Below, piece by piece: positions 49,928-60,279 of a DNA stretch of 64,000 nucleotides (position 1 is its first letter; every line of letters starts with the position of its first letter). The stretch covers positions 55,616-119,615 of the forward strand of contig NZ_BPRC01000014.1 in NCBI RefSeq assembly GCF_022179725.1. The letters run 5' to 3'. A model generated the notes under the pieces. It worked only from the letters and a program-made list of their open reading frames with translations. It ran no database searches and had not been told where the DNA came from. The stretch is from Methylorubrum aminovorans. Its GTDB lineage: Bacteria; Pseudomonadota; Alphaproteobacteria; Rhizobiales; Beijerinckiaceae. A program made the position numbers and the translations under genes.

Positions 49928-50175
49928 GAGGCTTCTCCCTGATGGCCCGGCTCTACGGCCGGCGCAGATAGCCCTCTCCCTTTTGCACGGCGCATGCCAG
50001 CCATGCAGGATACGCCGATCTTCTCGTAACCGCTTGTAGAGAATTTCGTTTTTTCAGCCGGGACGATGCGTGCTCCGATCCGGGGGCGGCGGATTTCCGC
50101 CACGTGAGCCGAAAGGCCGGCGGAATGCCGCCGTGGATGCACCGCACGATGAATGATCGATCCGGAGCCGCGACA

Positions 50176-50916
50176 TCAGTCGAGCGGCACGAGGACGATC
50201 GCATCCCCTTCGAGCCGCGCCTGCACCGATTGGCCCCAGCGGCTGCCGCCGAGATCGTCGGCGGTCTTGTAAAGACCGTCGATGGCGATGAGTTCCGGCT
50301 CGAACTTGCGGGCGAGGATGCGTGCGGCGGGATCACCCACGGCGCCGGCGATCGCCCGGCCGCGCAGGGCGCCGTAGACGTGGATCGAGCCGCCGGCGAT
50401 CACCTCGGCGCCGGAGGCCACCGAGCCGAGCACGGTCACGTCGCCGTCGAGATGCTGGATCACCTGCCCCGAGCGCACCGGCGCGTCGAGAACGAAGGAG
50501 CGAGGCCGGGGCGGGGCCGGGGGGGCCACCAGGGCGGGAGCCGCAGCCTGGGCCGTCGGCGCCTCGGCGGGAGCGGACGCTGCCGCACCGGACTCCGGCG
50601 GCGCGATGTCCTCGACCGGCTTGCCGCCCACCAGCGGCGGCGGGAAGCCCGGCCCGAGCGAGGTCGGGCCGATCCCCTCGATGCCGAGGATGGTGATCGA
50701 GCGCCGGTTCAGCTCCTCGCAGAGATGGGCGAGATCCGAGCGCTCGAAGCGCAGGCCGGTCACGTCGAGGATGATCGCCCGCACCGCGAAGAAGGCGGGC
50801 GCCCGCTGCTTGAGCGCATCGAGTTCGGCGAGCCACTGGTCGATCGGCGGCACGGGGGCCAGCACCATCGCCAGGAAGGAGCGGCCGCGGAAGCGGATCG
50901 GAGGACGGTCGGTCAC
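50176..50916 (-). CDS. minC: second, orphan MinC septum-site inhibitor
   Basis: A 246-residue MinC homologue. A divergent N-terminal domain ends near residue 95. A Pro/Ala-rich linker (about residues 105-140, APAEAPTAQAAAPALVAPP) follows, then the right-handed beta-helix MinC C-domain: RSGQVIQHLDGDVTVLGSV, then SGAEVIAGGSIHVYGALRGRA (the RSGQ and GGSIHVYG patch that binds MinD). It is unlinked to minDE and on the opposite strand, 5.3 kb from the operon copy. The operon copy has a C-domain about 60% similar by eye but a different linker. Whether it is functional, regulatory or replaced is unknown. Confidence 0.85.
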   Translation of the reverse strand: MTDRPPIRFRGRSFLAMVLAPVPPIDQWLAELDALKQRAPAFFAVRAIILDVTGLRFERSDLAHLCEELNRRSITILGIEGIGPTSLGPGFPPPLVGGKPVEDIAPPESGAAASAPAEAPTAQAAAPALVAPPAPPRPRSFVLDAPVRSGQVIQHLDGDVTVLGSVASGAEVIAGGSIHVYGALRGRAIAGAVGDPAARILARKFEPELIAIDGLYKTADDLGGSRWGQSVQARLEGDAIVLVPLD

Positions 50917-51114
50917 GGGCAGGTTCGCGGCGCGGGGATCATGCCCGCAAGCTTATGGCAGATCCCTTGGGCGTCCGGCCAGGAGGCTGCATTCCTCAAC
51001 AGCAAAGTGGCGCGCATGGAGTGCAGCTTGCCGAGGTGGAGGCCCGCCCCGGCTCAGGCCGGGCGTCCGTCGCGGGCCAAAATAAAATGGTGGTGGGAAT
51101 GGTACCGAGGCGCC

Positions 51115-51873
51115 TCACGTGTCCCGAACCCGCCCGACCCGGAGCGACAGAGGCCAGCGCACGTCCCTGATCGTGTCGGGCTCCCCCCACGCCGCAGCGA
51201 GATCAGCACGGAACCTCTCGATGGGTCCGCGCCCGACGGACGTCTCGGCGGCCCGCACCGCCGACCACGTCTCGACATAGCCGATCAGGTCCGCGAGCCT
51301 CCACCTCACCTCGATATCGAGGGCCGGGGTCTCCAGTGCCGCGAAGGGGAAGGGCAAGGCGCGATAGCCGTCCTCGACATGCTTGCGCTCCGGCGGCCAG
51401 AAAGGCCCGATCACGTCCTCGTAGAAGTGCCGCACGACCCGGTCGGCCGCCGCGTCGGCGAGGTGGAGCACGCCGTAGGTGATGAGAGCCAGGACCGCTC
51501 GCGGCCGGGCGGCGCGGCGGACCTCGTCGTAGAACGGCGCGAGGTCGAGCCAGTGCGCGGCTTGCGCGACGGTGATGAGGCTGGCGCTCGAATCCGGCAG
51601 GCCGGGACGCTCGGCCGGAGCCACATGGTAGCGCACACGCTCAACCGGCGCCGCCGCCGCGATCTGCCCGGCACTGGCATCGATGGCGACGACCTGTGCG
51701 AACCGCCGGGCGAGGAGCGTCGAGAGCTGGCCCGTTCCGCATCCGACATCCAGCGCGAGATCCCGGTCCGGCGCCGCGTCCGCCAGGAAATCCACCAGGG
51801 CGGGCGGGTAGGCCGGGCGGTGCGCGGCATAGCCGGCATTGTTGGTCGAGAAGTGATCCTTGAACGCGGTCAT
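51115..51873 (-). CDS. class I SAM-dependent methyltransferase
   Basis: A 252-residue cytoplasmic methyltransferase. The SAM-binding motif I is LALDVGCGTGQLSTLLARRF (about residues 39-58), with the acidic end of strand two VVAIDAS. The opening FSTNNAGYAAHRPAYPPALVDFL is typical of the trans-aconitate-like Methyltransf_11 group. The start at 51873 (MTAFKDHF) is chosen because the conserved region begins there. Neither substrate nor pathway is evident. It is monocistronic between minC and the divergent typA. Confidence 0.85.
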   Translation of the reverse strand: MTAFKDHFSTNNAGYAAHRPAYPPALVDFLADAAPDRDLALDVGCGTGQLSTLLARRFAQVVAIDASAGQIAAAAPVERVRYHVAPAERPGLPDSSASLITVAQAAHWLDLAPFYDEVRRAARPRAVLALITYGVLHLADAAADRVVRHFYEDVIGPFWPPERKHVEDGYRALPFPFAALETPALDIEVRWRLADLIGYVETWSAVRAAETSVGRGPIERFRADLAAAWGEPDTIRDVRWPLSLRVGRVRDT

Positions 51874-52175
51874 TCGGATCGTCCCGGAGGGCAGCGCGAC
51901 CGCAGGACGAGGCCGCCCCGCACCTTGGCCCCATGATCCGGAGCCGGCAACGGCGGATGTCCGCCCCACCCTTATCCGACGACAGACATGCCCTCCTCGC
52001 AGGGATGTTCTTGCCCGCCCTCGTCCGCACGCCCTTGCCGGATCGAGCGACACCTTATATTGCGACGCGATACCGCCCGAATCCGTACCCTGGCGTCACG
52101 ACCGTCGAAGCACGGCCCGCGACACGCCGCTTTATGGCCGGGCTCCACGTTTTTCGAACGTTTCCGAGACCCCCG
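51874..52175. other. divergent intergenic region methyltransferase / typA
   Basis: About 300 bases holding the promoters of a methyltransferase gene (leftward) and typA (rightward). The sequence has a slightly AT-richer segment near 52050-52075 (CACCTTATATTGCGACG) that could hold a -10 element. No other signal was recognised; an open frame through this region into typA lacks homology. Confidence 0.45.
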
Positions 52176-54002
<1,827 letters not shown>

Positions 54003-54032
54003 AACGAGCCGTTTCGCTCTCAACGAACACGG

Positions 54033-54069
54033 AAAGGCCCCGGTGCAGCCAGCGCACCGGGGCCTTTTT
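54033..54069 (+). terminator. intrinsic terminator after typA
   Basis: An 11-bp GC-rich stem, GGCCCCGGTGC (54036-54046) with GCACCGGGGCC (54054-54064), is followed by TTTTT (54065-54069) about 35 bp after the typA stop. It carries an A tract on its 5' side and could serve the convergent chemoreceptor transcript as well. Confidence 0.9.
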
Positions 54070-54188
54070 GCATGTGAACCATGTCCGGAACCTCCCCCCG
54101 GATGCCGCGGCTCCCCTCCTCTTCCCACATGCGGGGAGAGGCGATGCGCTCGAACCGGATCGAAGAACCGGAAAAGGTGATGCTCGCC

Positions 54189-55868
54189 TCAGGCCGCCCG
54201 GATCGTGTGGAGGAAGTGGCGGACCTGGCCGTCGAGGTGCTCGGACTGGCGCGACAGCTCGGAGGCCGAGGTCAGCACCTGGCTCGCCGCCGCACCGGTC
54301 TCCTCGGCCGCCGCCGCGACGCTGGCGACGTTGCCCGTGACCGCGCCGGTGCCGGCGGACGCCTCGGAGACGTTGCGCACGATCTCCTGGGTCGCCGCCC
54401 CCTGCTCCTCGACCGCCGCGGCGATCGATCCGGCGAGCCCGTCGATTTCCCGGATGCGCGCCGCGATGTCGCCGATGGCGTTGACGGCCTGTCCGGTGAT
54501 GGTCTGCACCTGCCCGATCTGACCGGAGATCTCGTCCGTCGCCCGCGCGGTCTGGTTGGCGAGCTCCTTGACCTCGGCGGCGACGACCGCGAAGCCGCGG
54601 CCGGCTTCACCCGCGCGGGCCGCCTCGATGGTGGCGTTGAGCGCGAGCAGGTTGGTCTGCCCGGCAATGGTGGAGATCAGGCCCACCACGTCGCCGATCT
54701 TGGCGGCCGCGACGCTCAGGTCCTGCACGAGCTGCGCGGTGCCCTCGGCCTCGACAACGGCCTTCTGCGCCAACGCGGTCGAACCGGTGACCTGCCGGGC
54801 GATCTCCTGCACCGAGGCGCCGAGTTCCTCGGCGGCCGCGGCGACCGTCCCCACATTGGCTGCGGCCTCTTCCGCGGCGGCCGCGGCGGCGTTCGATTGG
54901 GAGGCCGTCTGCGAGGCGGTGCCCTCCATGCTCTGGGCGGTCGCCTGCAGCTCGGTGGCGGCGGCCGAGACGGTGCCGCTCACCGCCCGCTCGAAGCTGT
55001 CGGCCATCTCGCGCATCGCCGCCTTGCGCTGCGCCTCGGCGCCGGCCCGCGCGAGCGCGGTCTCCTCCTCCAGGGCACGGGTGCGGATCAGGTTGTCCTT
55101 GAACACCTGAACCGCGTTCGCCATCGCCCCGACCTCCTCGCGTCGCTCGCGGAAGGGAATTTCGACGCCGGCATCGCCTTCCGCGAGGCGGCTCATCAGC
55201 CCGGTCATGCGGCGGATCGGGCGCGCGACGAAGCCGTTGAGCAGCAGGATGCCGAGACCGGCGACGAGCAGAAGCGCCGCGAGGCCCGCGCCGACGGCGA
55301 GGCGGGACGCGCTCGCGGCCTCCCGGGCGACCTGGGCGCGCGTCTCCAGCAGGGCCGCCTCGGCGCCGGCCATCGCGGCGGCGACCTTGCGCACCGTGTC
55401 CATGGCGGTCTTGCCGGCCCCGGACGCCTCGATCCGGCGGGCCTGCTCCTGGGTCGCCTCGTCGCGCATCAGCGCGATCTCGCGCTCGGCGACGTCGCGG
55501 GTCCATTGGCCGGCGGCCGCATCGAGGGCGTCGAGGCGGCGCAATTGCTCGGCATTGTCGGCGACGAGGTTGCGCAACCGCCCCAGCGTCTCGCCGTAAG
55601 CCTTGGTTCCGGCATGGAACGGTTCGAGGAAGGCAGCATCGGCCGAGACGAGATAGCCGCGCAGGCCCGTCTCCCGGTCCACCATGCTGCCCGTCAACCG
55701 GTCGAGTTCCAAGAGCACTTGGTAGGTGTGGTCGCGCCATCGGTTGGTTTCCTCAATCGTGCCGAGGCTACGCCAACTGATGAATGTGGACCCGCAGACC
55801 GCGAGGATGACCAGCGCGAAGACGACACCGAGCTTGGCGACGATGGAGAGATGGGCGACGGCACGCAT
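54189..55868 (-). CDS. methyl-accepting chemotaxis protein with CHASE3-like sensor
   Basis: A 559-residue chemoreceptor. Helix 1 (residues about 10-28) is followed by a periplasmic four-helix CHASE3 segment (SMVDRETGLRGYLVSADAAFLEPF), helix 2 (about 180-200), HAMP (RPIRRMTGLMSRLAEGD), then the signalling domain. The conserved hairpin tip reads VGLISTIAGQTNLLALNATIEAARAGEAGRGFAVVAAEVKELA. The adaptation-like helices before and after it are Ala/Glu-rich. It regulates the flagellar motor through CheA/CheW encoded elsewhere. The start at 55868 is chosen because the sequence MRAVAHLSIVAKLG leads straight into helix 1. Confidence 0.93.
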   Translation of the reverse strand: MRAVAHLSIVAKLGVVFALVILAVCGSTFISWRSLGTIEETNRWRDHTYQVLLELDRLTGSMVDRETGLRGYLVSADAAFLEPFHAGTKAYGETLGRLRNLVADNAEQLRRLDALDAAAGQWTRDVAEREIALMRDEATQEQARRIEASGAGKTAMDTVRKVAAAMAGAEAALLETRAQVAREAASASRLAVGAGLAALLLVAGLGILLLNGFVARPIRRMTGLMSRLAEGDAGVEIPFRERREEVGAMANAVQVFKDNLIRTRALEEETALARAGAEAQRKAAMREMADSFERAVSGTVSAAATELQATAQSMEGTASQTASQSNAAAAAAEEAAANVGTVAAAAEELGASVQEIARQVTGSTALAQKAVVEAEGTAQLVQDLSVAAAKIGDVVGLISTIAGQTNLLALNATIEAARAGEAGRGFAVVAAEVKELANQTARATDEISGQIGQVQTITGQAVNAIGDIAARIREIDGLAGSIAAAVEEQGAATQEIVRNVSEASAGTGAVTGNVASVAAAAEETGAAASQVLTSASELSRQSEHLDGQVRHFLHTIRAA

Positions 55869-56242
55869 AACGCTGATCCAGAATGGCAAATGCGCTGCAC
55901 GACGGCGGCGCTTCAACAAATGATGGCTTTTACGAACCTAAGGCCCCGTTAATCCGCGCTGGCACAAGACAATTGCGCGCTTATGCGGCGATGCCGTGTG
56001 GCCGGATTGCCTGATTCGCGCCGATCACAGGATCCGGCGATCCGACAAGCACAGGCCGGCTCGAAGGTTGTTTCCGAAGGCCGATTTCGGCCAAGCCCCT
56101 GCCCAACCGAGAGTTTTCCGAATCGAAGGGGTGTGGTGGGAACATCTTGCCCGGCAATTCTTGCCCGGTGCGCCCAAAAATTAACCCGTCGGTAACCATC
56201 CGGGCGGTCAATGGGTGTGTCGGTAAGGAAACGTCAACGCCC
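55869..56242. other. intergenic region chemoreceptor / minC
   Basis: About 374 bases between divergent genes. Contains the upstream regions for the chemoreceptor (leftward) and the minCDE operon (rightward). It is somewhat AT-richer than the genes (56150-56235) and has AAGGAA near 56226, the likely minC ribosome site. No palindrome, riboswitch or repeat was recognised. Confidence 0.5.
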
Positions 56243-56929
56243 GTGACCAGCCCCGCTCCCACCCGTCCTTCACTGCCCCTGCGAGGCCGCGTGTTCCGCG
56301 CCGTCTCGCTGGCGCCGGAAGCCCCCCTCGCCGATTGGCTCGCCCTTCTGGACGCGGCCCTGAAGCGATCGGCCACGCTGTTCGACGACCGGGCCGTGAT
56401 CCTCGACGTCGCCGGCCTCAAGCCCGCGCCGTCCGAGTTGGAGACCCTGATCGCCGAGCTGTCGGCGCGGAAACTGCGCATCCTCGGCATCGAGGGCGCG
56501 GAGGCCCCGCTGCCCTCGCTCCTTCCACCGCGGCTCGTCGGCGGCCGTCCCGTCGGCGATGCCTTCGAGGCGCCGGCGTTCGAGGAAGACAAGCCGGGCG
56601 TGTCCTCCCTCACCATCGAGGGCTCGGTGCGCTCCGGCCAGAGCATCGTCCACCGCGAGGGGGACGTGACCGTGATGGGTTCGGTGTCCTCGGGCGCCGA
56701 GGTCCTCGCGGGCGGTTCCATCCACGTCTACGGCGCCCTGCGCGGGCGGGCCATCGCGGGCGCCGCCCGCAACCCCCGCGCACGCATCTACTGCCGCAAG
56801 TTCGAGCCCGAGCTTCTCGGCATCGACCGCCTCGTCCGCACGGCCGAGGATATGGGCACTCACCTGCGCGGCCAAGCGGTCCAGATCTGGTCCGACGGCG
56901 GCGCGATCAAGATTGCAGCCTTGGGTTAA
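56243..56929 (+). CDS. minC: septum-site-determining protein MinC (operon copy)
   Basis: A 228-residue inhibitor of FtsZ ring formation. A divergent N-terminal domain occupies about residues 10-95. A short linker precedes the beta-helix C-domain (VRSGQSIVHREGDVTVMGSV; SGAEVLAGGSIHVYGALRGRAIAG), which binds MinD. The start is taken at the GTG 56243 because an AAGGAA lies about 13 bases upstream and the ATG-less frame above it has no homology. It is the first gene of minC-minD-minE; the minD ATG follows after 12 bp with AAGGGGA before it. Confidence 0.93.
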   Translation: MTSPAPTRPSLPLRGRVFRAVSLAPEAPLADWLALLDAALKRSATLFDDRAVILDVAGLKPAPSELETLIAELSARKLRILGIEGAEAPLPSLLPPRLVGGRPVGDAFEAPAFEEDKPGVSSLTIEGSVRSGQSIVHREGDVTVMGSVSSGAEVLAGGSIHVYGALRGRAIAGAARNPRARIYCRKFEPELLGIDRLVRTAEDMGTHLRGQAVQIWSDGGAIKIAALG

Positions 56930-56941
56930 GGGGAAACGAGA

Positions 56942-57757
56942 ATGGCCAAGGTTCTTTGTGTCACGTCCGGTAAGGGCGGCGTCGGCAAGACCACCACGAC
57001 GGCAGCGCTCGGTGCGGCGCTGGCGCAGGCCGGCGAGAAGGTCTGCGTGGTCGATTTCGACGTCGGCCTGCGCAACCTCGACCTGATCATGGGCGCCGAG
57101 CGCCGCGTGGTCTACGACCTGATCAACGTCACCAACGGCGACGCCAAGCTGCCGCAGGCGCTGATCCGCGACAAGCGCCTCGAGAACCTCTCCCTGCTGC
57201 CGGCCTCTCAGACCCGCGACAAGGATGCGCTCACCGATGAGGGCGTCGAGCGCGTGATGGGCGAGCTTCGCGAGAAGTTCGACTGGATCGTCTGCGACAG
57301 CCCCGCCGGCATCGAGCGCGGCGCCCAGCTCGCCATGCGCCACGCCGACGTCGCCGTGGTGGTGACGAACCCCGAGGTCTCCTCGGTGCGCGACTCGGAC
57401 CGGATCATCGGCCTGCTCGACTCGAAGACCGTGCGCGCCGAGCGCGGCGACACGATCGAGAAGCACCTGATTCTGACCCGCTTCGACCCGGCCCGCGCCG
57501 ACCGCGGCGACATGCTCAAGGTCGATGACGTGCTCGAGATCCTCTCGATCCCGCTGCTCGCCATCATCCCGGAGAGCCTCGAAGTGCTGCGCGCTTCGAA
57601 CGTCGGCTGCCCGGTGACGCTCAACAACCCGCTCTGCGCGCCTTCCCGCGCCTACATCGATGCCGTGCGTCGCCTGAAGGGCGAGACCGTGCCGATGGCG
57701 ATCCCGTCTGACCGCAAATCCCTGATCAACAAGCTGTTCACACGGAGGGCCGCATGA
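56942..57757 (+). CDS. minD: septum-site-determining ATPase MinD
   Basis: A 271-residue membrane-associated ParA-type ATPase that carries MinC to the membrane. The deviant Walker A is SGKGGVGKTT (residues 9-18). DFDVGLRNLDLIMGAERRVV and the Walker B-like IVCDSPAGIE follow. The C-terminal amphipathic helix (SLINKLFTRR) is the membrane-targeting sequence. It begins 12 bp after minC and overlaps minE by 4 bp (ATGA). Confidence 0.97.
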   Translation: MAKVLCVTSGKGGVGKTTTTAALGAALAQAGEKVCVVDFDVGLRNLDLIMGAERRVVYDLINVTNGDAKLPQALIRDKRLENLSLLPASQTRDKDALTDEGVERVMGELREKFDWIVCDSPAGIERGAQLAMRHADVAVVVTNPEVSSVRDSDRIIGLLDSKTVRAERGDTIEKHLILTRFDPARADRGDMLKVDDVLEILSIPLLAIIPESLEVLRASNVGCPVTLNNPLCAPSRAYIDAVRRLKGETVPMAIPSDRKSLINKLFTRRAA

Positions 57758-58041
57758 GTGTCCTGACCTTCCTCAAGCCGCGCGGCTCCGGTTCGGTCGC
57801 CCGCGAACGCCTGCAACTGATCCTCGCGCACGAGCGCGTGGAGAACGGACGGCCCGACCTGATCATCACCCTGCGCGAAGAGATCCTGAACGTGATCGCC
57901 AAGCACGTCACGGTCGAGCGCGACAAGGTGCAGATCAAGCTGGAGCGGGGCGAGGGCGTCTCGACGCTCGGCGTCGATATCGAATTCCCCGTCGATGCGG
58001 TTCTCAAGCCGAAGGCGAAGGCCAAGCGCGCCATCGCCTGA
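57754..58041 (+). CDS. minE: cell-division topological specificity factor MinE
   Basis: A 95-residue protein that releases MinD from the membrane at midcell. The N-terminal MSVLTFLKPRGSGSVARERL is the membrane-targeting and anti-MinCD part. The C-terminal topological domain contains LREEILNVIAKHVTVERDKVQIKLERGEGVSTLGVDIEFP. The ATG overlaps the minD stop (ATGA). It is last in the operon, with a terminator about 135 bp downstream. Confidence 0.96.
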   Translation: MSVLTFLKPRGSGSVARERLQLILAHERVENGRPDLIITLREEILNVIAKHVTVERDKVQIKLERGEGVSTLGVDIEFPVDAVLKPKAKAKRAIA

Positions 58042-58173
58042 TACGGTCTCCGCTCGATCGGAGCGGGGAGCGGATCAGCCAGCCCGCGCGGCGCTTGAGC
58101 GAAGCCCAAATCCGCCATCCCGAAGGGATCAACCGGATTTGGTACGAGCTGCCAGCCTTCCGAACGACCCACC

Positions 58174-58207
58174 ACCTGCGGCCCCGAACGGGTGCCGCAG
58201 GTTTTTT
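58174..58207 (+). terminator. intrinsic terminator of the minCDE operon
   Basis: A nine-base-pair stem, ACCTGCGGC (58174-58182) and GCCGCAGGT (58194-58202), encloses an 11-base loop and runs straight into TTTTTT (58202-58207). It is 133 bp beyond the minE stop, the only good terminator between minE and the sigma-factor gene. Confidence 0.88.
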
Positions 58208-58389
58208 CGTTTCGCGATCCTGTCCGGGGCCGCCTCGCGATGGACGACCGGGCGCGGGCGATCGGAAACGACCGGGCGTTGCCCTGCGGCAACATATGTC
58301 GTTTTTGCGGACCCGCCCAAGATGGGCACAATAGAAGAACAAACTCTCCGGCAATCGATTCCCGCAAAGCCTTCAAAGGCTTGTTTTGA

Positions 58390-58410
58390 TTTAGAAGAAT
58401 ACTCTAGAAC
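58390..58410. promoter_or_regulatory. ICE-like imperfect palindrome upstream of the fecI-like gene
   Basis: The sequence TTTAGAAGAATACTCTAGAAC contains TTTAGAA followed, with a short spacer, by CTCTAGAA, resembling the TTTAGAA...TTCTAAA iron-control element bound by Irr in alphaproteobacteria. It deviates from a perfect palindrome at two positions or more. It lies about 105 bp before the FecI-type sigma factor start, in the AT-rich part, where iron regulation would be expected. Confidence 0.35.
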
Positions 58411-58514
58411 ACATACAAACTATCTTCCCGGACTTGTTCAATGCGTGTTTTACGTCTCTCGTAACGGCCAGGAGCGGTGCCGTCGCGCGCCTTCGTGGGT
58501 TCGGGGTTGGTGGG

Positions 58515-59024
58515 ATGTCGGCGGGGTTGATCGAGGCTCTGCATCGGTGTGAGGGCGCGCGGCTGCAGCGCTTCCTCACGCGTCTGCTGGGCAATCCGGC
58601 CGATGCGGCCGACGCGGCGCAGGAAACCTATCTGCGCCTCGTGAAGGCGTTCGACCGAACGGAGATCGAGCAGCCGCGCATCTTCCTGTTCTTCGTGGCG
58701 CGCAACGTCGCGCTCAATCTCGGGGCGCGGCGCCGTCTCGAGAAGGGGCTGTTCTCCCCGCTGACGGACCTCGACCTCGCGGAGGTGGCGGACGGGCAGG
58801 CACGGCCCGAGCAGCAGGTCATCGCGCGCCAGCAGTTGCGCCTTGTCGCGTCCGCCATCGACAGGCTGCCGCCGCGCTGCCGCGAGGTCTTCCTGCTCAG
58901 CACCCTCGACGGCCTGCCCAACGGCGTCATCGCCGCGCGGCTGGGGATCAGCCGCAACATGGTCGAGAAGCACCTGATGAAGGCGTTCCTTCACACCCGC
59001 CGCACCTGCCGCGACTTTTTCTGA
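58515..59024 (+). CDS. ECF sigma factor, FecI type
   Basis: A 169-residue extracytoplasmic-function sigma factor. The sigma-2 region is at about residues 10-75 (RFLTRLLGNPADAADAAQETYLRLVKAF) and sigma-4 at about 110-160 (LPPRCREVFLLSTLDGLPNGVIAARLGISRNMVEKHLMKAF), as in FecI. The start at 58515 (MSAGLIEAL) is preferred over an upstream ATG at 58434, which lacks homology. With the anti-sigma gene and TonB receptor downstream it forms a surface-signalling module. Confidence 0.92.
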   Translation: MSAGLIEALHRCEGARLQRFLTRLLGNPADAADAAQETYLRLVKAFDRTEIEQPRIFLFFVARNVALNLGARRRLEKGLFSPLTDLDLAEVADGQARPEQQVIARQQLRLVASAIDRLPPRCREVFLLSTLDGLPNGVIAARLGISRNMVEKHLMKAFLHTRRTCRDFF

Positions 59025-59137
59025 AGGCGGCACATCAGGATTTTCCAACCTCGCCGGTCTTTACGAGAGACGGGACTCGCACCGACCCGGACGGGCATGC
59101 GAGACGAGCGCGAACGAGAACCGGCAAGAACAGCGGG

Positions 59138-60076
59138 ATGAACGAGCGCACGCCCCCGGACGCGCCGGAGGAGGCCGAGGATCCGGTCTATGAGCAGGCC
59201 GCCCTTTGGGTCGCGCGCCTCTCCTCCACGGACGCGACGGAAGCCGACCATCGTGCCTTCGAGGCGTGGCGCGCGGCCGACCCTGCCCATGCCGAGGCCT
59301 ATGCCGAGATGGAGGCGTGGCGCCGCACGATGAAGCGGGCCCCCAATCCGCGGCGGCCTCACCTGCCGAAGGGTCTCGCGGCGGTCGCCGCCGCCCTCGG
59401 CCTGGGCGCCTTGCTGAGTGATCCGCTCGGCTGGGTCGACCGGATGCGGGCGGATGCCTGGACCGATCGCGGCGGCATCGAGACGACCACCCTCCCGGAT
59501 GGCAGCCGGGTCGATCTCAACACCGATACGGCCCTGGCTCTGCGGTTCACGCACAGTGAGCGCAGCGTCGCGCTGCTGCGGGGCGAGGCGGTGTTCGATG
59601 TCGTGCCCGATGCCGGGCGCCCCTTCGTCGTGAGCGGGAACGGGGTGCGGGCCCGCGCAGTCGGGACGCGCTTCTTCGTCCGGGTCGATGGCGCGGCCGT
59701 CCCTGTCGGCGTGGCCGAGGGCCGGGTCGATGTGGCGACCAGCGCCGGCGAGACGCGGCTCCGGGCCGGCGAGGTCGCGGTTCGGGGCGAGGACGGCCGT
59801 CCTCTCGCCCGCGCGGGCGACGTCGCGCGGGCGATCGCGTGGCGCGAGGGCCAGCTCACCGTCTCGGGTCAGCCGCTCTCCCAGGTCCTGAGCGAACTGG
59901 AACGCTACCGGCGCGGTCGCCTCCTGCTGACGGATTCAGCCCTCGGCAGCCGCCGCTTCAGCGGGACGCTCGACCTGCGCGACACCGACGCGTCGCTCGA
60001 CGTGCTGGCCGCGGCGATGGGGCTGCGCCTCACCCGGCTGACGCCGCTCCTGATCCTCGTCCGACCGGCCTCCTGA
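59138..60076 (+). CDS. FecR-type anti-sigma factor
   Basis: A 312-residue inner-membrane anti-sigma or sigma-regulator. The N-terminal DUF4880 part (YEQAALWVARLSSTDATEADHRAFEAWRAADPAHAEAYAEME) would hold the sigma factor. One transmembrane segment at about residues 68-85 follows, then the periplasmic FecR domain (TLPDGSRVDLNTDTALALRF...LLRGEAVFDVVPDAGRPFVV; VGTRFFVRVDG) and a C-terminal receptor-contact part. It lies 113 bp after the sigma gene and 203 bp before the receptor. It relays the signal from the receptor STN domain to the sigma factor. Confidence 0.93.
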   Translation: MNERTPPDAPEEAEDPVYEQAALWVARLSSTDATEADHRAFEAWRAADPAHAEAYAEMEAWRRTMKRAPNPRRPHLPKGLAAVAAALGLGALLSDPLGWVDRMRADAWTDRGGIETTTLPDGSRVDLNTDTALALRFTHSERSVALLRGEAVFDVVPDAGRPFVVSGNGVRARAVGTRFFVRVDGAAVPVGVAEGRVDVATSAGETRLRAGEVAVRGEDGRPLARAGDVARAIAWREGQLTVSGQPLSQVLSELERYRRGRLLLTDSALGSRRFSGTLDLRDTDASLDVLAAAMGLRLTRLTPLLILVRPAS

Positions 60077-60279
60077 GACGGCGTCCGGTTGATACCCTCG
60101 GTCGTCATCCTCGCGATGACGGAGTCCGGCACAATCCGAAGCGATCAACCGGAAACGGTTGAGATCCATCCGGAAAATTTTCGCGCCGAAGGTCAGGAGT
60201 TTCGCGGCTCGCCTGTCTACCGCTGCAGGGGATCAAGAGAACGCGAGAGCGCGCCGCCCCGTGGACGGACAGGCGGGGT

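Larger units (their letters stand above)
58042..58514. other. non-coding region between minE and fecI-like sigma gene
   Basis: About 470 bases. It contains the minCDE terminator (58174-58207) and then an AT-rich stretch (58370-58440) unlike the surroundings, the probable promoter region of the sigma-factor gene, with an ICE-like palindrome at 58390-58410. Short open frames in the GC-rich part have no coding character. Confidence 0.55.
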
